Assembly: GCA_002167435.2 (NCBI GenBank) | Contig: NHBR02000123.1 | Location: forward strand, 1 to 34,359 | Source of the DNA: Allomuricauda sp. TMED12 | Lineage (GTDB): Bacteria; Bacteroidota; Bacteroidia; Flavobacteriales; Flavobacteriaceae | Direction: 5' to 3' | DNA: 34,359 bases | Shown here: piece by piece, positions 16,791 through 24,773 of the stretch | Numbering within the stretch: the stretch's first letter is position 1 | Layout: each line of letters starts with the position of its first letter | Translations under genes and position numbers: made by a program | Notes under the pieces: generated by a model | What the model was told of the DNA's origin: nothing | The model's input: only the letters and a program-made list of their open reading frames with translations | The model's database searches: none

Positions 16791-18140
16791 TTATTGAGCT
16801 GTTAAAAGTTCCAATATTTTTTCTTCCACTTCCTTGGAATCCCACTTTTCTTCAATATTTGGAAGTTCCATCACTTGCTGCATAATAGCCTCCTGTCTAT
16901 CCCCAATGGCCAAAGCTTCGGCATAAGGTCTATCAGAAAAAGTAACACGACTATACACCGGAACCCACTTTTCGGGATGTTTGGCGGCAAAAAGCTTTTC
17001 AATTTTCTTTTGCAGTAAGAACTTTTGATCTGCTGTCTTACTGCTCATTTCCACAAAGTTTCTGTAACTCAACTCAGCAATGGCATCCGCGTTGGGCTTC
17101 CGTTCTTGTTGATATTCAGAAAAAATAGCCTCCCAATCATCTCCATGCTTTTCCATCAATTGATTGAGCGCATAAATATCCTCAAAACCAGCATTCATTC
17201 CTTGACCATAAAAAGGTACAATGGCATGGGCAGAATCGCCTACCAAGGCGACTTTGTCCCAATAAGTCCACGGATAGCACTTCATAGTCACCATCGCACT
17301 GGTCGGGTTATTAAAAAAGTCTTTGGTCAGATCTTCAATTTCTTTGCGAACATTGGGGAAGTATTTCTTAAAAAACTCCCTCGCTTGATTTTCTGTAGTG
17401 ATACTTTCAAAAGACACTTCACCTTCAAAAGGCAAAAACAAAGTGCAGGTAAAGCTACCATCAATATTGGGCATGGCGATGAGCATAAACTCTCCCCTCG
17501 GCCAAATGTGAAATGAATTTTTTTCCAACTTGTGGGTACCATCTGCGTTGGCAGGAATAGTAAGCTCTTTGTAACCTACATCAATAAAGTTTTGGGAATA
17601 ATTGAATCTACTACGACGCTGCATTTTGTGACGCACTCGAGAAAACGCCCCGTCACAACCAAAAATTAAATCAAACTGATATTCTTTCCATTCACCTTTC
17701 TCCGTCTCCCCAGTATAGATCTTGGCCTCGGGCAAACTTACATCCCATACCTTCTCATTAAATCGAAACGAAGCCCCTTCTTCTTCAGCTAAATCAATCA
17801 TCCTCTTATTGAGAATCCCTCTGGAAATGGACCAAATAGCTTCGCCATCCTTCCCATACTTCTGAAAGTACATAGGTTTATCGTTCACGTGCATAGCACG
17901 TTTATACAACGGAATTGCCAAATCCTTAATTTTGTCGCCTATACCCACTTCATCTAGTGAACGCCACCCTCTATTGCTCATGGCAAGGTTGATAGATCTT
18001 CCTGAGAATTTAATGGTCCTTATATCAGGTCTTCTATCAAAAACGGTAACCTTGTGACCAATTCTTCGAAGATATATTGCTAATAGGGAACCCACCAATC
18101 CGGAACCGATGATGGCAATGTTTTTTGGAGTCTGTACCAT
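16791..18140 (-). CDS. kmo: Kynurenine 3-monooxygenase
   Basis: FAD- and NADPH-dependent aromatic hydroxylase converting L-kynurenine to 3-hydroxykynurenine in tryptophan degradation and de novo NAD synthesis. 449 residues. Seen: the dinucleotide-binding GSGLVGSL (12-19) followed by an acidic residue after beta-2 (VFDRRPD), the DG motif FGCDGAFSRVR (160-170) and the FAD ribityl-binding GDSAHAIVPFYGQGMNAGFED (starting at 301). The C-terminal hydrophobic anchor of the eukaryotic enzyme is absent, as in bacterial forms. It diverges from the DUF2256-photolyase operon. The next pathway enzyme, kynureninase, is encoded 15 kb away on the same strand. Confidence 0.95.
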   Translation of the reverse strand: MVQTPKNIAIIGSGLVGSLLAIYLRRIGHKVTVFDRRPDIRTIKFSGRSINLAMSNRGWRSLDEVGIGDKIKDLAIPLYKRAMHVNDKPMYFQKYGKDGEAIWSISRGILNKRMIDLAEEEGASFRFNEKVWDVSLPEAKIYTGETEKGEWKEYQFDLIFGCDGAFSRVRHKMQRRSRFNYSQNFIDVGYKELTIPANADGTHKLEKNSFHIWPRGEFMLIAMPNIDGSFTCTLFLPFEGEVSFESITTENQAREFFKKYFPNVRKEIEDLTKDFFNNPTSAMVTMKCYPWTYWDKVALVGDSAHAIVPFYGQGMNAGFEDIYALNQLMEKHGDDWEAIFSEYQQERKPNADAIAELSYRNFVEMSSKTADQKFLLQKKIEKLFAAKHPEKWVPVYSRVTFSDRPYAEALAIGDRQEAIMQQVMELPNIEEKWDSKEVEEKILELLTAQ

Positions 18141-18234
18141 AAATGCCCAAAGGGCTTATTCTGATTAAAGCAATAAAAATAAGCATTTTGCTCGGTAAAC
18201 TGTTCTACTTCCCTAGTTTGCCAGTACCCATTGC

Positions 18235-18242
18235 TATTTTTG
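18235..18242 (+). promoter_or_regulatory. -7 box of the DUF2256-photolyase operon
   Basis: TATTTTTG matches TAnnTTTG exactly, 38 nt before the DUF2256 TTG start, in the kmo/DUF2256 divergent gap. A TTTG at 18217-18220 is only 14 nt upstream, shorter than usual. A second weaker box, TATTTTTA at 18256-18263 with TTG 22 nt upstream, is an alternative. Confidence 0.45.
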
Positions 18243-18280
18243 TTTAATTTTTTACTATTTTTATTAAACATTTTATTGCA

Positions 18281-18430
18281 TTGACGCACAAAAAACCACA
18301 TCTTCCTTCCAAAATATGTCCAGTATGCCAACGTCCTTTTACTTGGAGAAAGAAATGGGCCAGGGATTGGGGTCAAGTGGTTTATTGCAGTGAACGGTGT
18401 AGAAAAAACAAAAACAAGCATGGAGACTAG
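18281..18430 (+). CDS. DUF2256 small zinc-finger protein
   Basis: A 49-residue protein recognised by translation. It carries the DUF2256 signature [19 protein letters not shown] followed by [12 protein letters not shown]. Four cysteines (C13, C16, C36, C40) form a CxxC...CxxxC treble-clef-like zinc site, and the tail is strongly basic, suggesting nucleic-acid contact. The start is TTG at 18281; no ATG is available in frame. The stop at 18428-18430 lies 11 bp inside the next gene, so translation is coupled to the cryptochrome. Family knowledge: DUF2256 genes are often found next to cryptochrome/photolyase genes in marine bacteria; the function is unknown. Confidence 0.9.
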   Translation: MTHKKPHLPSKICPVCQRPFTWRKKWARDWGQVVYCSERCRKNKNKHGD

Positions 18431-19718
18431 CCTCATTTGGTTCGGGAACAATCTAAGAGTACACGATAACGAAGCCTTGCATTCAGCAGCAAAAGCAAAA
18501 AAGGTTGTTGCCGTGTACTTTTTTGACCCAAGGCATTTTCAAATCAATTCCTTCGGCTTTAAAAAAACGGAGCGTTTCAGGGCCAAGTTTTTGCTGGAAA
18601 CAGTGCATCAGCTCAAAAGGAATTTGGAGAAGCTCAACATTGTCCTGCTCGTCTATCATGAAAAACCTGAAGACAAGATTCCCGAATTGGTGGAAAGGTT
18701 CAACATCAACACTATTTTTCTTCAAAATGAATGGACCTCCGAAGAAGAACATGTGGTTCAAACGGTTGAAAACCGCGTACCCAACTCTGTAAGTTTTCAC
18801 AAAACCTTTGATCAGTTCCTATTTCATCCTGATGATATTCTTTTTGATTCCTACACGCAAATTCCACAGGTATTTACGGTTTTCCGTAAAAAAAGTGAGA
18901 AGCATACTCAGGTGAGGCCATGTTTTGACAAACCAGCCCCAAGACCCACCGAAAATAGAGTCGAATCAATTACTAAAATCCCAACCTTGGAAGCGTTGGG
19001 CTTTTCCAACTTTGAAACGGACCATAGGTCTGCCTTCCCTTTTAAAGGTGGCGAGAATAATGCTTTAGAGCGTACACAGCATTATTTTTGGGATTCGCAA
19101 AAGCTTACTTACTACAAAAAAACCAGGAATGGCTTAGTAGGTACAGATTATAGCTCTAAACTTTCGCCATGGTTGGCCAACGGCAGTATTTCGGCTCGGA
19201 CCATTTATTGGGAAGTGAAGCGTTTTGAAAACGAAATCAAAAAAAATCAAGATACCTATTGGCTGATTTTTGAGCTGATTTGGCGGGATTACTTCAAGTA
19301 TGTTTCGCTAAAGCATGGCAATAACATTTTTAAGATTGATGGTATTCTTCAAAAAGAATATGATTGGCACACCAATCAAGCTGCCAAACAGGACTGGATC
19401 AATGGCGAAACGGCTGATGATTTTGTAAATGCCAATATGATCGAACTCAAACAAACAGGCTGGATGAGCAACCGTGGCCGCCAGAATGTAGCCAGTTATT
19501 GGTCCAAACACCTAAAACAGGATTGGCGCATAGGCGCTTCCTATTTTGAAGCTATGCTCATCGACTACGATGTTCATAGCAATTGGGGCAATTGGATGTA
19601 CAACAGTGGCGTGGGCAATGACCCTCGCAATAGGACTTTCAACACCAAAAGCCAAGCAGAGCGGTACGATCCAAACAAAAAATTCCAGAGCCTTTGGCTT
19701 CAACCTACCTTATTCTAA
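18420..19718 (+). CDS. DASH-type cryptochrome / photolyase
   Basis: Flavoprotein of the cryptochrome/photolyase family, 432 residues from the ATG at 18420. An N-terminal alpha/beta antenna-binding domain ([17 protein letters not shown], about 4-20) leads to the helical FAD domain with [15 protein letters not shown] (286-300), [16 protein letters not shown] (346-361) and [27 protein letters not shown] (382-408), all characteristic of Cry-DASH. Family enzymes repair cyclobutane dimers, especially in single-stranded DNA, under blue light. An in-frame upstream ATG (18390) lies inside DUF2256 and gives a non-family N-terminus. The gene overlaps DUF2256 by 11 bp and is followed 3 nt later by the Fe-S photolyase gene. 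Confidence 0.94.
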   Translation: METSLIWFGNNLRVHDNEALHSAAKAKKVVAVYFFDPRHFQINSFGFKKTERFRAKFLLETVHQLKRNLEKLNIVLLVYHEKPEDKIPELVERFNINTIFLQNEWTSEEEHVVQTVENRVPNSVSFHKTFDQFLFHPDDILFDSYTQIPQVFTVFRKKSEKHTQVRPCFDKPAPRPTENRVESITKIPTLEALGFSNFETDHRSAFPFKGGENNALERTQHYFWDSQKLTYYKKTRNGLVGTDYSSKLSPWLANGSISARTIYWEVKRFENEIKKNQDTYWLIFELIWRDYFKYVSLKHGNNIFKIDGILQKEYDWHTNQAAKQDWINGETADDFVNANMIELKQTGWMSNRGRQNVASYWSKHLKQDWRIGASYFEAMLIDYDVHSNWGNWMYNSGVGNDPRNRTFNTKSQAERYDPNKKFQSLWLQPTLF

Positions 19719-19721
19719 TTC

Positions 19722-21254
19722 ATGAAAACGCTTAGACTTATTCTTGGCGATCAGCTCAACCTTTCCCATAGCTGGTTTAACCAAGTAAACGATGACAACC
19801 TATATCTGATGGCTGAAATGCGGCAGGAAACGGATTATGTAAAGCACCATATCCAAAAAGTAGTCGGTTTTTTCTGTTCCATGCGGAATTTCGCAAATAC
19901 GCTGAAAGAAGAAGGGCATAACGTGATATACCTTAAGATTGGTGATCCAAACAATCCCCAGAAACTACCGGACCTTATTGATCAAACCATTTCGGAGCAC
20001 AATATTGAAAAGTTTGATTACCTATTGCCCGACGAATATCGATTGGACCAACAGCTCCAAGAAATTTGTGATTCCCTATCCATTCCCTCCGAAGTATTTG
20101 ATACCGAACATTTTTACACTAGTCGAGATGAACTGAAAAATCACTTTAAGGGGAAAAAACAATTGTTGATGGAAAGTTTCTATCGCATGATGCGGAAGAA
20201 ACACAACATTTTAATGGAAAAAAACCAACCTGAAGGCGGCAAATGGAACTTTGATCAAAGCAATCGTAAAAAATGGGATGGTTCACCAGAGATTCCCGAA
20301 GAACTATCATTCAACACAGACGTTACCGAACTGTTGGACGAAATTAAAAGTGCCAAAGTCAACACCTTTGGTAACATTGATTCCAAAAACTTTCCATGGC
20401 CCACCTCTTACCAAGAATGTAAAAGGCTTTTAAATTTTTTCTGTTCCGACCTGTTGAAATATTTCGGGGATTACCAAGATGCTTTGCATACTGAGGAAAA
20501 ATATTTGTTCCATTCCCGTTTGTCCTTCGCCATGAACAGCAAAATGCTATCACCCAAAGAGGTTGTCGATACGGTGGTGGATTATTACTACGAACACACG
20601 GATGATATCCACATTTCCCAAGTGGAAGGTTTTATTCGACAAATTTTGGGTTGGCGGGAATATATGCGCGGGGTATATTGGAAAGAAATGCCCGACTATG
20701 CCGAGTTGAACAAATTGGATAACCACAATGCTCTCCCCGATTTCTTTTGGACGGGAAAAACGAAAATGAACTGCCTCCACAAAAGTATTACCCAAAGTTT
20801 GGACGATGCCTACGCCCATCACATTCAGCGATTGATGGTTATTGGAAACTATGCTCTGCTCACACAAGTTGACCCCAACGAAGTGGATGCATGGTATTTA
20901 GGGGTTTACATCGACGCTATTGAATGGGTTGAAATCACCAACACAAGGGGAATGAGTCAATTTGCGGATGGAGGATTGGTGGCGACCAAACCGTATGTGA
21001 GCAGTGCCAATTACATCAATAAAATGGGAAATTATTGTAAGGAATGCTCCTATAGTCATACTGTTAAGTCGGGAGAAAAATCCTGCCCGTTCAATGCACT
21101 GTATTGGAATTTTTTGGAGGAAAAAAAGTCCCATTTTAAGAACAATCAACGGATGTCGATGATGCTGAGTCTATTGGCGAAAAAAAGTAAGGAAGAGCTG
21201 GAGGAATTGCAGCAAAGGGCTCGTAAGATCATTGAGCAACCCGATAAATTTTGA
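19722..21254 (+). CDS. Iron-sulfur bacterial cryptochrome/(6-4) photolyase (FeS-BCP)
   Basis: Cryptochrome/photolyase-related protein of 510 residues, the PhrB/CryB group that binds FAD, a lumazine-type antenna and a 4Fe-4S cluster. Characterised members repair (6-4) photoproducts. Four cysteines sit at the expected positions: C351 (KMNCLHK), C439 and C442 (NYCKECSY) and C455 (EKSCPF), almost the numbering of Agrobacterium PhrB. An N-terminal LRLILGDQLNLSHSWF and the FAD-domain segment GFIRQILGWREYMRG complete the signature. It starts 3 nt after the DASH cryptochrome stop, making a three-gene repair operon, and ends at the hairpin at 21334-21368. Confidence 0.95.
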   Translation: MKTLRLILGDQLNLSHSWFNQVNDDNLYLMAEMRQETDYVKHHIQKVVGFFCSMRNFANTLKEEGHNVIYLKIGDPNNPQKLPDLIDQTISEHNIEKFDYLLPDEYRLDQQLQEICDSLSIPSEVFDTEHFYTSRDELKNHFKGKKQLLMESFYRMMRKKHNILMEKNQPEGGKWNFDQSNRKKWDGSPEIPEELSFNTDVTELLDEIKSAKVNTFGNIDSKNFPWPTSYQECKRLLNFFCSDLLKYFGDYQDALHTEEKYLFHSRLSFAMNSKMLSPKEVVDTVVDYYYEHTDDIHISQVEGFIRQILGWREYMRGVYWKEMPDYAELNKLDNHNALPDFFWTGKTKMNCLHKSITQSLDDAYAHHIQRLMVIGNYALLTQVDPNEVDAWYLGVYIDAIEWVEITNTRGMSQFADGGLVATKPYVSSANYINKMGNYCKECSYSHTVKSGEKSCPFNALYWNFLEEKKSHFKNNQRMSMMLSLLAKKSKEELEELQQRARKIIEQPDKF

Positions 21255-21333
21255 TTTTAACTATCTTTTGAAATCCGATAGTGGGCAAATGATCGTAGAT
21301 TTATTAAAATATTCCGCTTCGGCGCCTATATAT

Positions 21334-21368
21334 AAAAAGTCCTTCACAATACGTTGCGAAGGACTTTT
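21334..21368. terminator. Bidirectional terminator between photolyase operon and clpP
   Basis: An 11-bp perfect stem (AAAAGTCCTTC at 21335-21345 with GAAGGACTTTT at 21358-21368) and a 12-nt loop, with T-rich sequence following on both strands. It separates the converging photolyase operon (+) and clpP (-). Confidence 0.85.
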
Positions 21369-21392
21369 CACTTTTTCTGGAGTGTGTCTCTG

Positions 21393-21941
21393 TTATTTCA
21401 AGATTTCATCCACAATACCGTATTCCAAAGATTCTTCGGCACCCATCCAATAGTCACGATCAAAATCTTTCATGACCTTTTCATAGGGCTGTCCGCAATT
21501 ATCTGATAGAATTTTGGCACCTAATTCCTTGGTCTTGATGATTTCCCTAGCCTGGATCTCGATATTGGAAGCCTGGCCCCTTGCACCACCACTTGGTTGG
21601 TGAATCATGACACGGGCGTGTGGCTGAATGAATCGCCTACCCTTTTCCCCTACCGATAGAAGAATGGAGCCCATAGAGGCTGCCAATCCGGAACATACCG
21701 TGGACACAGGGCTTTTTATCTGTTTAATGGTATCGTAAATAGCAAATCCGGAGGTTACATACCCACCTGGGCTATTGATAATCAATTGAATCTCTTTATT
21801 GTTCAACATATCCAAATACAGCAACCTGTCGATTACGTGCTTAGCAGAATCATCATCTACTTGGCCCCACAAAAACACTTTGCGGTCTTCTAACAGTTTT
21901 TCTTGGATCAATTCCTGAACTTTTCCTTTTTTTGAACTCAT
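21393..21941 (-). CDS. clpP: ClpP-family ATP-dependent protease subunit (second, short form)
   Basis: Serine peptidase subunit of a Clp-type chambered protease, 182 residues. The catalytic triad is complete: S89 in SGLAASMG, H114 in HARVMIHQPSGG and D163 in DFDRDYWM. The oxyanion-site NSPGG (56-60) is present. The N-terminus (MSSKKGKVQELIQEKLLEDRKVFLWGQVDDDSA) is shorter than in housekeeping ClpP and no clpX or tig gene adjoins it. This suggests a second paralogue rather than the main one. It lies downstream of the sigma/MscS genes on the same strand but has its own -7 box 21 nt upstream. Confidence 0.93.
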   Translation of the reverse strand: MSSKKGKVQELIQEKLLEDRKVFLWGQVDDDSAKHVIDRLLYLDMLNNKEIQLIINSPGGYVTSGFAIYDTIKQIKSPVSTVCSGLAASMGSILLSVGEKGRRFIQPHARVMIHQPSGGARGQASNIEIQAREIIKTKELGAKILSDNCGQPYEKVMKDFDRDYWMGAEESLEYGIVDEILK

Positions 21942-21962
21942 TTTTTACGTGTTGTAAGACTT

Positions 21963-21970
21963 CAAAAATA
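21963..21970 (-). promoter_or_regulatory. -7 box of clpP
   Basis: TATTTTTG on the minus strand, an exact match to TAnnTTTG, ends 21 nt before the clpP ATG. No -33 TTG at standard distance, so support rests on the box and its position. Confidence 0.5.
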
Positions 21971-22017
21971 ATCAAATTCCAAGGAAGTTACCGCACTTGT
22001 TTTTCACAATACTTTCA

Positions 22018-22845
22018 TTATGATTTAATCTGCACTTTTTGGGATACCACATCCTTGATCGGTATTACAAATCTGCCCTCATGGGTTTCCAAGGTAAGGC
22101 TGTTGTTTTCAATGGCTTTAATGGTCCCCTCGTTTCCATCTATCACTATTCTATCGCCCACCACATAGGTCTTTCGGGTGTAGAATGCCCTTAGGATATC
22201 CGCTACAATCTCGCGCGACCCCAAACCAACACCCAAAGCGAATGCCAATAGGAAAGAGCCCAAGATCAAGGTAATATTGTTGGTTATGATAGTGGTGTCT
22301 ACCCCGGCCTGGTTCAATGCGGTAATGGACATAAATATGACGATTACGTAAAAAAACAGGCTGCTCACGATATTGGAACCGCCAAATTCCAGCGAATCGA
22401 ACAAACGCTTGATAGTTTTCTTCACAAAGTTCCCGATGTAGAATCCAAGCATCAAGAGGGCCAATGCACTAAAGAATTTAGGAAGATAATGCAAGAGATT
22501 GCCGATTTCCTTGGAAATGATCTTCCAATCCAAGATATCCGCGGCAACAATGAGAAAGACCAAAATCAAAAACCACCGAACAAAGCCCAATATAACTTTA
22601 ATGACATCTACATTGAGCTCCCCTTTGCCCGTAACTTCCATGCCATTGATCTTATCGTTGAGCAAATCCACTTTGGCCAGCTTTAAGATCTTTTTTAAGA
22701 GAAAGAGTACAATTTTGATGACGATCCAACCTAAAATTAAAATCACGATAGAGCCCAAGATTTTGGGAAAGGCCAATGCCATTTCTTTACCCATCCCTGA
22801 TAAGGACTCCAGGGTCACATTTTTCCATTCATTAATAATCTCCAT
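22018..22845 (-). CDS. MscS-family mechanosensitive ion channel
   Basis: Small-conductance mechanosensitive channel-like inner-membrane protein, 275 residues. About five predicted transmembrane helices (26-50, 82-104, 120-140, 159-179, 190-208). The last has the MscS pore pattern ALGVGLGSREIVADILRAF, rich in Gly/Ala. The MscS beta domain follows (about 215-270, VVGDRIVIDGNEGTIKAIENNS, then EGRFVIPIKDVVSQ). The first half resembles the conserved TM-helix repeat region found in longer MscS relatives; the cytoplasmic alpha/beta vestibule is truncated. It should act as an osmotic safety valve. It follows the 62-residue gene by 34 nt and is probably in the same transcript as the upstream sigma factor. 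Confidence 0.88.
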   Translation of the reverse strand: MEIINEWKNVTLESLSGMGKEMALAFPKILGSIVILILGWIVIKIVLFLLKKILKLAKVDLLNDKINGMEVTGKGELNVDVIKVILGFVRWFLILVFLIVAADILDWKIISKEIGNLLHYLPKFFSALALLMLGFYIGNFVKKTIKRLFDSLEFGGSNIVSSLFFYVIVIFMSITALNQAGVDTTIITNNITLILGSFLLAFALGVGLGSREIVADILRAFYTRKTYVVGDRIVIDGNEGTIKAIENNSLTLETHEGRFVIPIKDVVSQKVQIKS

Positions 22846-22879
22846 AGTTGTTGTTTATTTATAGTGTTCTGTTCGTTGA

Positions 22880-23068
22880 TTAGTTTTCCCCCATAGTTCT
22901 GAATAGCTTGCGCAAAGCACTTCCCAAATTGATCGAGAACAATGAGGCCATGTCCATGATTAACTTTGCCGCAGCAATGTCGTTCATGACTTTTTGCTTC
23001 ATTTCGGGTGGTGCCTCGCGTAGGGAAGCCTCCAGCTCTTTAAATGGGTTTTTGTGTTTCTTTGCCAT
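22880..23068 (-). CDS. Small conserved-looking protein downstream of ECF sigma
   Basis: A 62-residue protein not assigned to a family I can name. It starts MAKKHKNPFKELEAS, has a charged amphipathic N-terminal half and a moderately hydrophobic segment (about 33-50, AAKLIMDMASLFSINLGSAL) that could be an amphipathic or membrane-associated helix. It begins immediately after the sigma factor stop codon with no gap, so the two are almost certainly co-translated. Its position is where a regulator of the sigma factor is often found, but it lacks recognisable anti-sigma features. Coding status is supported by the tight spacing and by the absence of any competing gene. Confidence 0.7.
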   Translation of the reverse strand: MAKKHKNPFKELEASLREAPPEMKQKVMNDIAAAKLIMDMASLFSINLGSALRKLFRTMGEN

Positions 23069-23698
23069 CTATTCTAGGGTATTATAGATTTCCAATAGTC
23101 TTTCTTTTGCTCTTTTGAGCCGCATTTTCACAGCGCTCTCCCCAATATCCATCAAACCCACCAACTCTTTTATACTGGCCCCATCTTGATATTTAAGCAA
23201 CAAAATGGACTTTTCTTCCGGGGATATGTGCTCCAATGCCTTTTTAAGCTTGTCAGCCTTCATTTCATACAGACTCTCATCGGGCACTTCTTCGGTAAGC
23301 TTATGTTCGGAATTTTCAACTTGAACGGATTTGTCCCGTATTTTGAGTTGTTTGTTCCGATTTACATAGTTCACACAAAAATTATAGGTAAAAGAGTATA
23401 GCCAAGTAGAAAACTTCGATTTTCCCTTAAAGGTCCGAAGTTTGATAAAAAGTTGGAGGAACACGTCCTGTGTTAAATCCTCCGCCTCGTCCTCGGATTT
23501 TGCAAATCCGTAGCATTTATTGTACACCATTTTAGCATAGCGGTCATACAACTTCCCAAATAGCATAGGGTCGTTGTCCGCCACAATCTGTTTCACTAGT
23601 TCCTCATCAGAAAGATGTACGTGTAAGTCTTCCTTTTCCAAAAACGCTTTGTCGGGGTTACTTACAAGTATTAGAAACAGGTTTTTCAAAAAAGTCAC
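23069..23698 (-). CDS. ECF RNA polymerase sigma factor
   Basis: Sigma-70 family, 209 residues. Region 2 spans about 45-115 (LFGKLYDRYAKMVYNKCYGFAKSEDEAEDLTQDVFLQLFIKL, FSTWLYSFTYNFCVNYVNR). Region 4 spans about 150-205 (LEHISPEEKSILLLKYQDGASIKELVGLMDIGESAVKMRLKRAKERL). A 25-residue N-terminal extension with a hydrophobic stretch (FLKNLFLILVSN) precedes region 2. It heads a minus-strand group: sigma, 62-residue protein, MscS channel, and possibly clpP. That grouping suggests an envelope or osmotic stress response, which is inference from neighbours. It diverges from the lipoprotein gene at 23785. Confidence 0.93.
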   Translation of the reverse strand: MTFLKNLFLILVSNPDKAFLEKEDLHVHLSDEELVKQIVADNDPMLFGKLYDRYAKMVYNKCYGFAKSEDEAEDLTQDVFLQLFIKLRTFKGKSKFSTWLYSFTYNFCVNYVNRNKQLKIRDKSVQVENSEHKLTEEVPDESLYEMKADKLKKALEHISPEEKSILLLKYQDGASIKELVGLMDIGESAVKMRLKRAKERLLEIYNTLE

Positions 23699-23762
23699 TC
23701 CAGAAACAGATTTATTTGGTCAGGCTTTTTAAAACGGGGCGCAAAATAAAAGATTTTCATGG

Positions 23763-23770
23763 TATATTTG
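23763..23770 (+). promoter_or_regulatory. -7 box of the lipoprotein gene
   Basis: TATATTTG matches TAnnTTTG exactly and ends 14 nt before the ATG. No standard -33 TTG is seen. Confidence 0.5.
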
Positions 23771-23784
23771 GTTAAAAACCAGAT

Positions 23785-24474
23785 ATGAAGACCTATTACA
23801 TCGTTGGGCTGCTCACCTTTTTAATGATTTCCGCCTGCAAAACAGAGCCCAAAAAATCCGAAGATACTGTTGAAACCACCGAAACTGAAAAAACCATTCC
23901 TGAACTCATCGCGGAAGCCCACGGTTTTAACAATTGGAAGGATGTGGAAGAAATCACCTTTACCTTTAATGTGGACAGGGATTCCATGCATTTTGAGCGC
24001 AAATGGGACTGGAAACCAAAAACGAACATGGTAACTGCTATTTCTGGTGCCGACACCTTGACGTATGACCGTGCGGATATGGACAGCATTGCCCAAAAAA
24101 CCAATGGCGGCTTTATTAACGATAGATATTGGTTGATGGCACCCTTTAATTTGATGTGGGATTCCAACAACTATTCTTACGAGCATACCGCCGAAGCCAT
24201 TGCTCCCATTAGCGAAGAGTTTATGCAAAAACTTACCATTGTATATGCCAACGAAGGTGGGTATACCCCTGGCGATGCTTACGACTTCTATTTTAAAGAT
24301 GATTTCATTGTTAGAGAATGGGCGTATCGAAAATCCAACCAAGAAGAGCCCAGTTTGGTTTCCACTTGGGAAGATTATGTGGATGTGGAAGGTTTACAAC
24401 TAGCTAGGCAACATAACCGTCCCAACGGAGGCCTGAGCCTCTATTTTACTGGACTTTCCGTGAGTAAGGAATAA
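23785..24474 (+). CDS. Putative lipoprotein of unknown function
   Basis: A 229-residue protein with a lipoprotein signal peptide: KT start, hydrophobic core, lipobox ISAC with C18 as the lipidated residue. An acidic, Thr/Glu-rich linker follows (about 19-38). The mature domain (40-229) is rich in aromatic residues and beta-strand patterns, with paired motifs WKDVEEITFTFNV, FERKWDWKPK and FYFKDDFIVREWAYRK, suggesting an outer-membrane-associated beta-rich fold. No catalytic motif is visible. It diverges from the sigma gene at 23698 and is followed by 299 bp with no gene. Confidence 0.82.
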   Translation: MKTYYIVGLLTFLMISACKTEPKKSEDTVETTETEKTIPELIAEAHGFNNWKDVEEITFTFNVDRDSMHFERKWDWKPKTNMVTAISGADTLTYDRADMDSIAQKTNGGFINDRYWLMAPFNLMWDSNNYSYEHTAEAIAPISEEFMQKLTIVYANEGGYTPGDAYDFYFKDDFIVREWAYRKSNQEEPSLVSTWEDYVDVEGLQLARQHNRPNGGLSLYFTGLSVSKE

Positions 24475-24773
24475 GACAAACCATGGTTTAATCGAGCGGA
24501 TAAAGTTCACTTAAATGATTACCATGGATTCTCAGACTATAAATGAATCATTTGAATTCATTTCGATAGTTGCTCCGAAGCGGAAAGATTTGCCTCGGCT
24601 AAGGCGTACAGTCCTATTTGAAAGCTTATAAAACATTCATATCTTGTTAACTAAACATTCAAACTTTATAAGACCACTTAAAAACAATGTCACTTTAGGT
24701 TACCGAAAGATAAATTAGAAACATCTTTCCGTACGATGAGTTCGATTGTTGAATTTCACCAACCAAATAATCA
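24475..24773. other. Intergenic region with two hairpins, no gene
   Basis: No credible ORF on either strand. An imperfect inverted repeat CCATGGTTTAATC/GATTACCATGG (24481-24493 and 24517-24527) lies just after the lipoprotein stop. A perfect 8-bp hairpin AAATGAAT/ATTCATTT (24541-24548, 24556-24563) follows. The stretch CATTTCGA...GAAGCGGA..AGATTT (24558-24594) faintly resembles the palindromic repeat family seen at 16609. No exact -7 box is visible before the synthetase gene. Confidence 0.45.

Noticed and set aside
16612..16845. 77-residue minus-strand reading frame overlapping the end of kmo
   Set aside because: It is the translation of the palindromic repeat at 16609-16780 and runs into the kmo 3' end; its content is explained by the repeat.
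18390..18419. Upstream ATG for the DASH cryptochrome
   Set aside because: It lies within the DUF2256 coding sequence and adds residues not found before the [10 protein letters not shown] motif.
22499..22864. 121-residue plus-strand reading frame opposite the MscS gene
   Set aside because: It is antisense to a well-supported channel gene, with low-complexity Lys/Ile/Pro content typical of a shadow frame.
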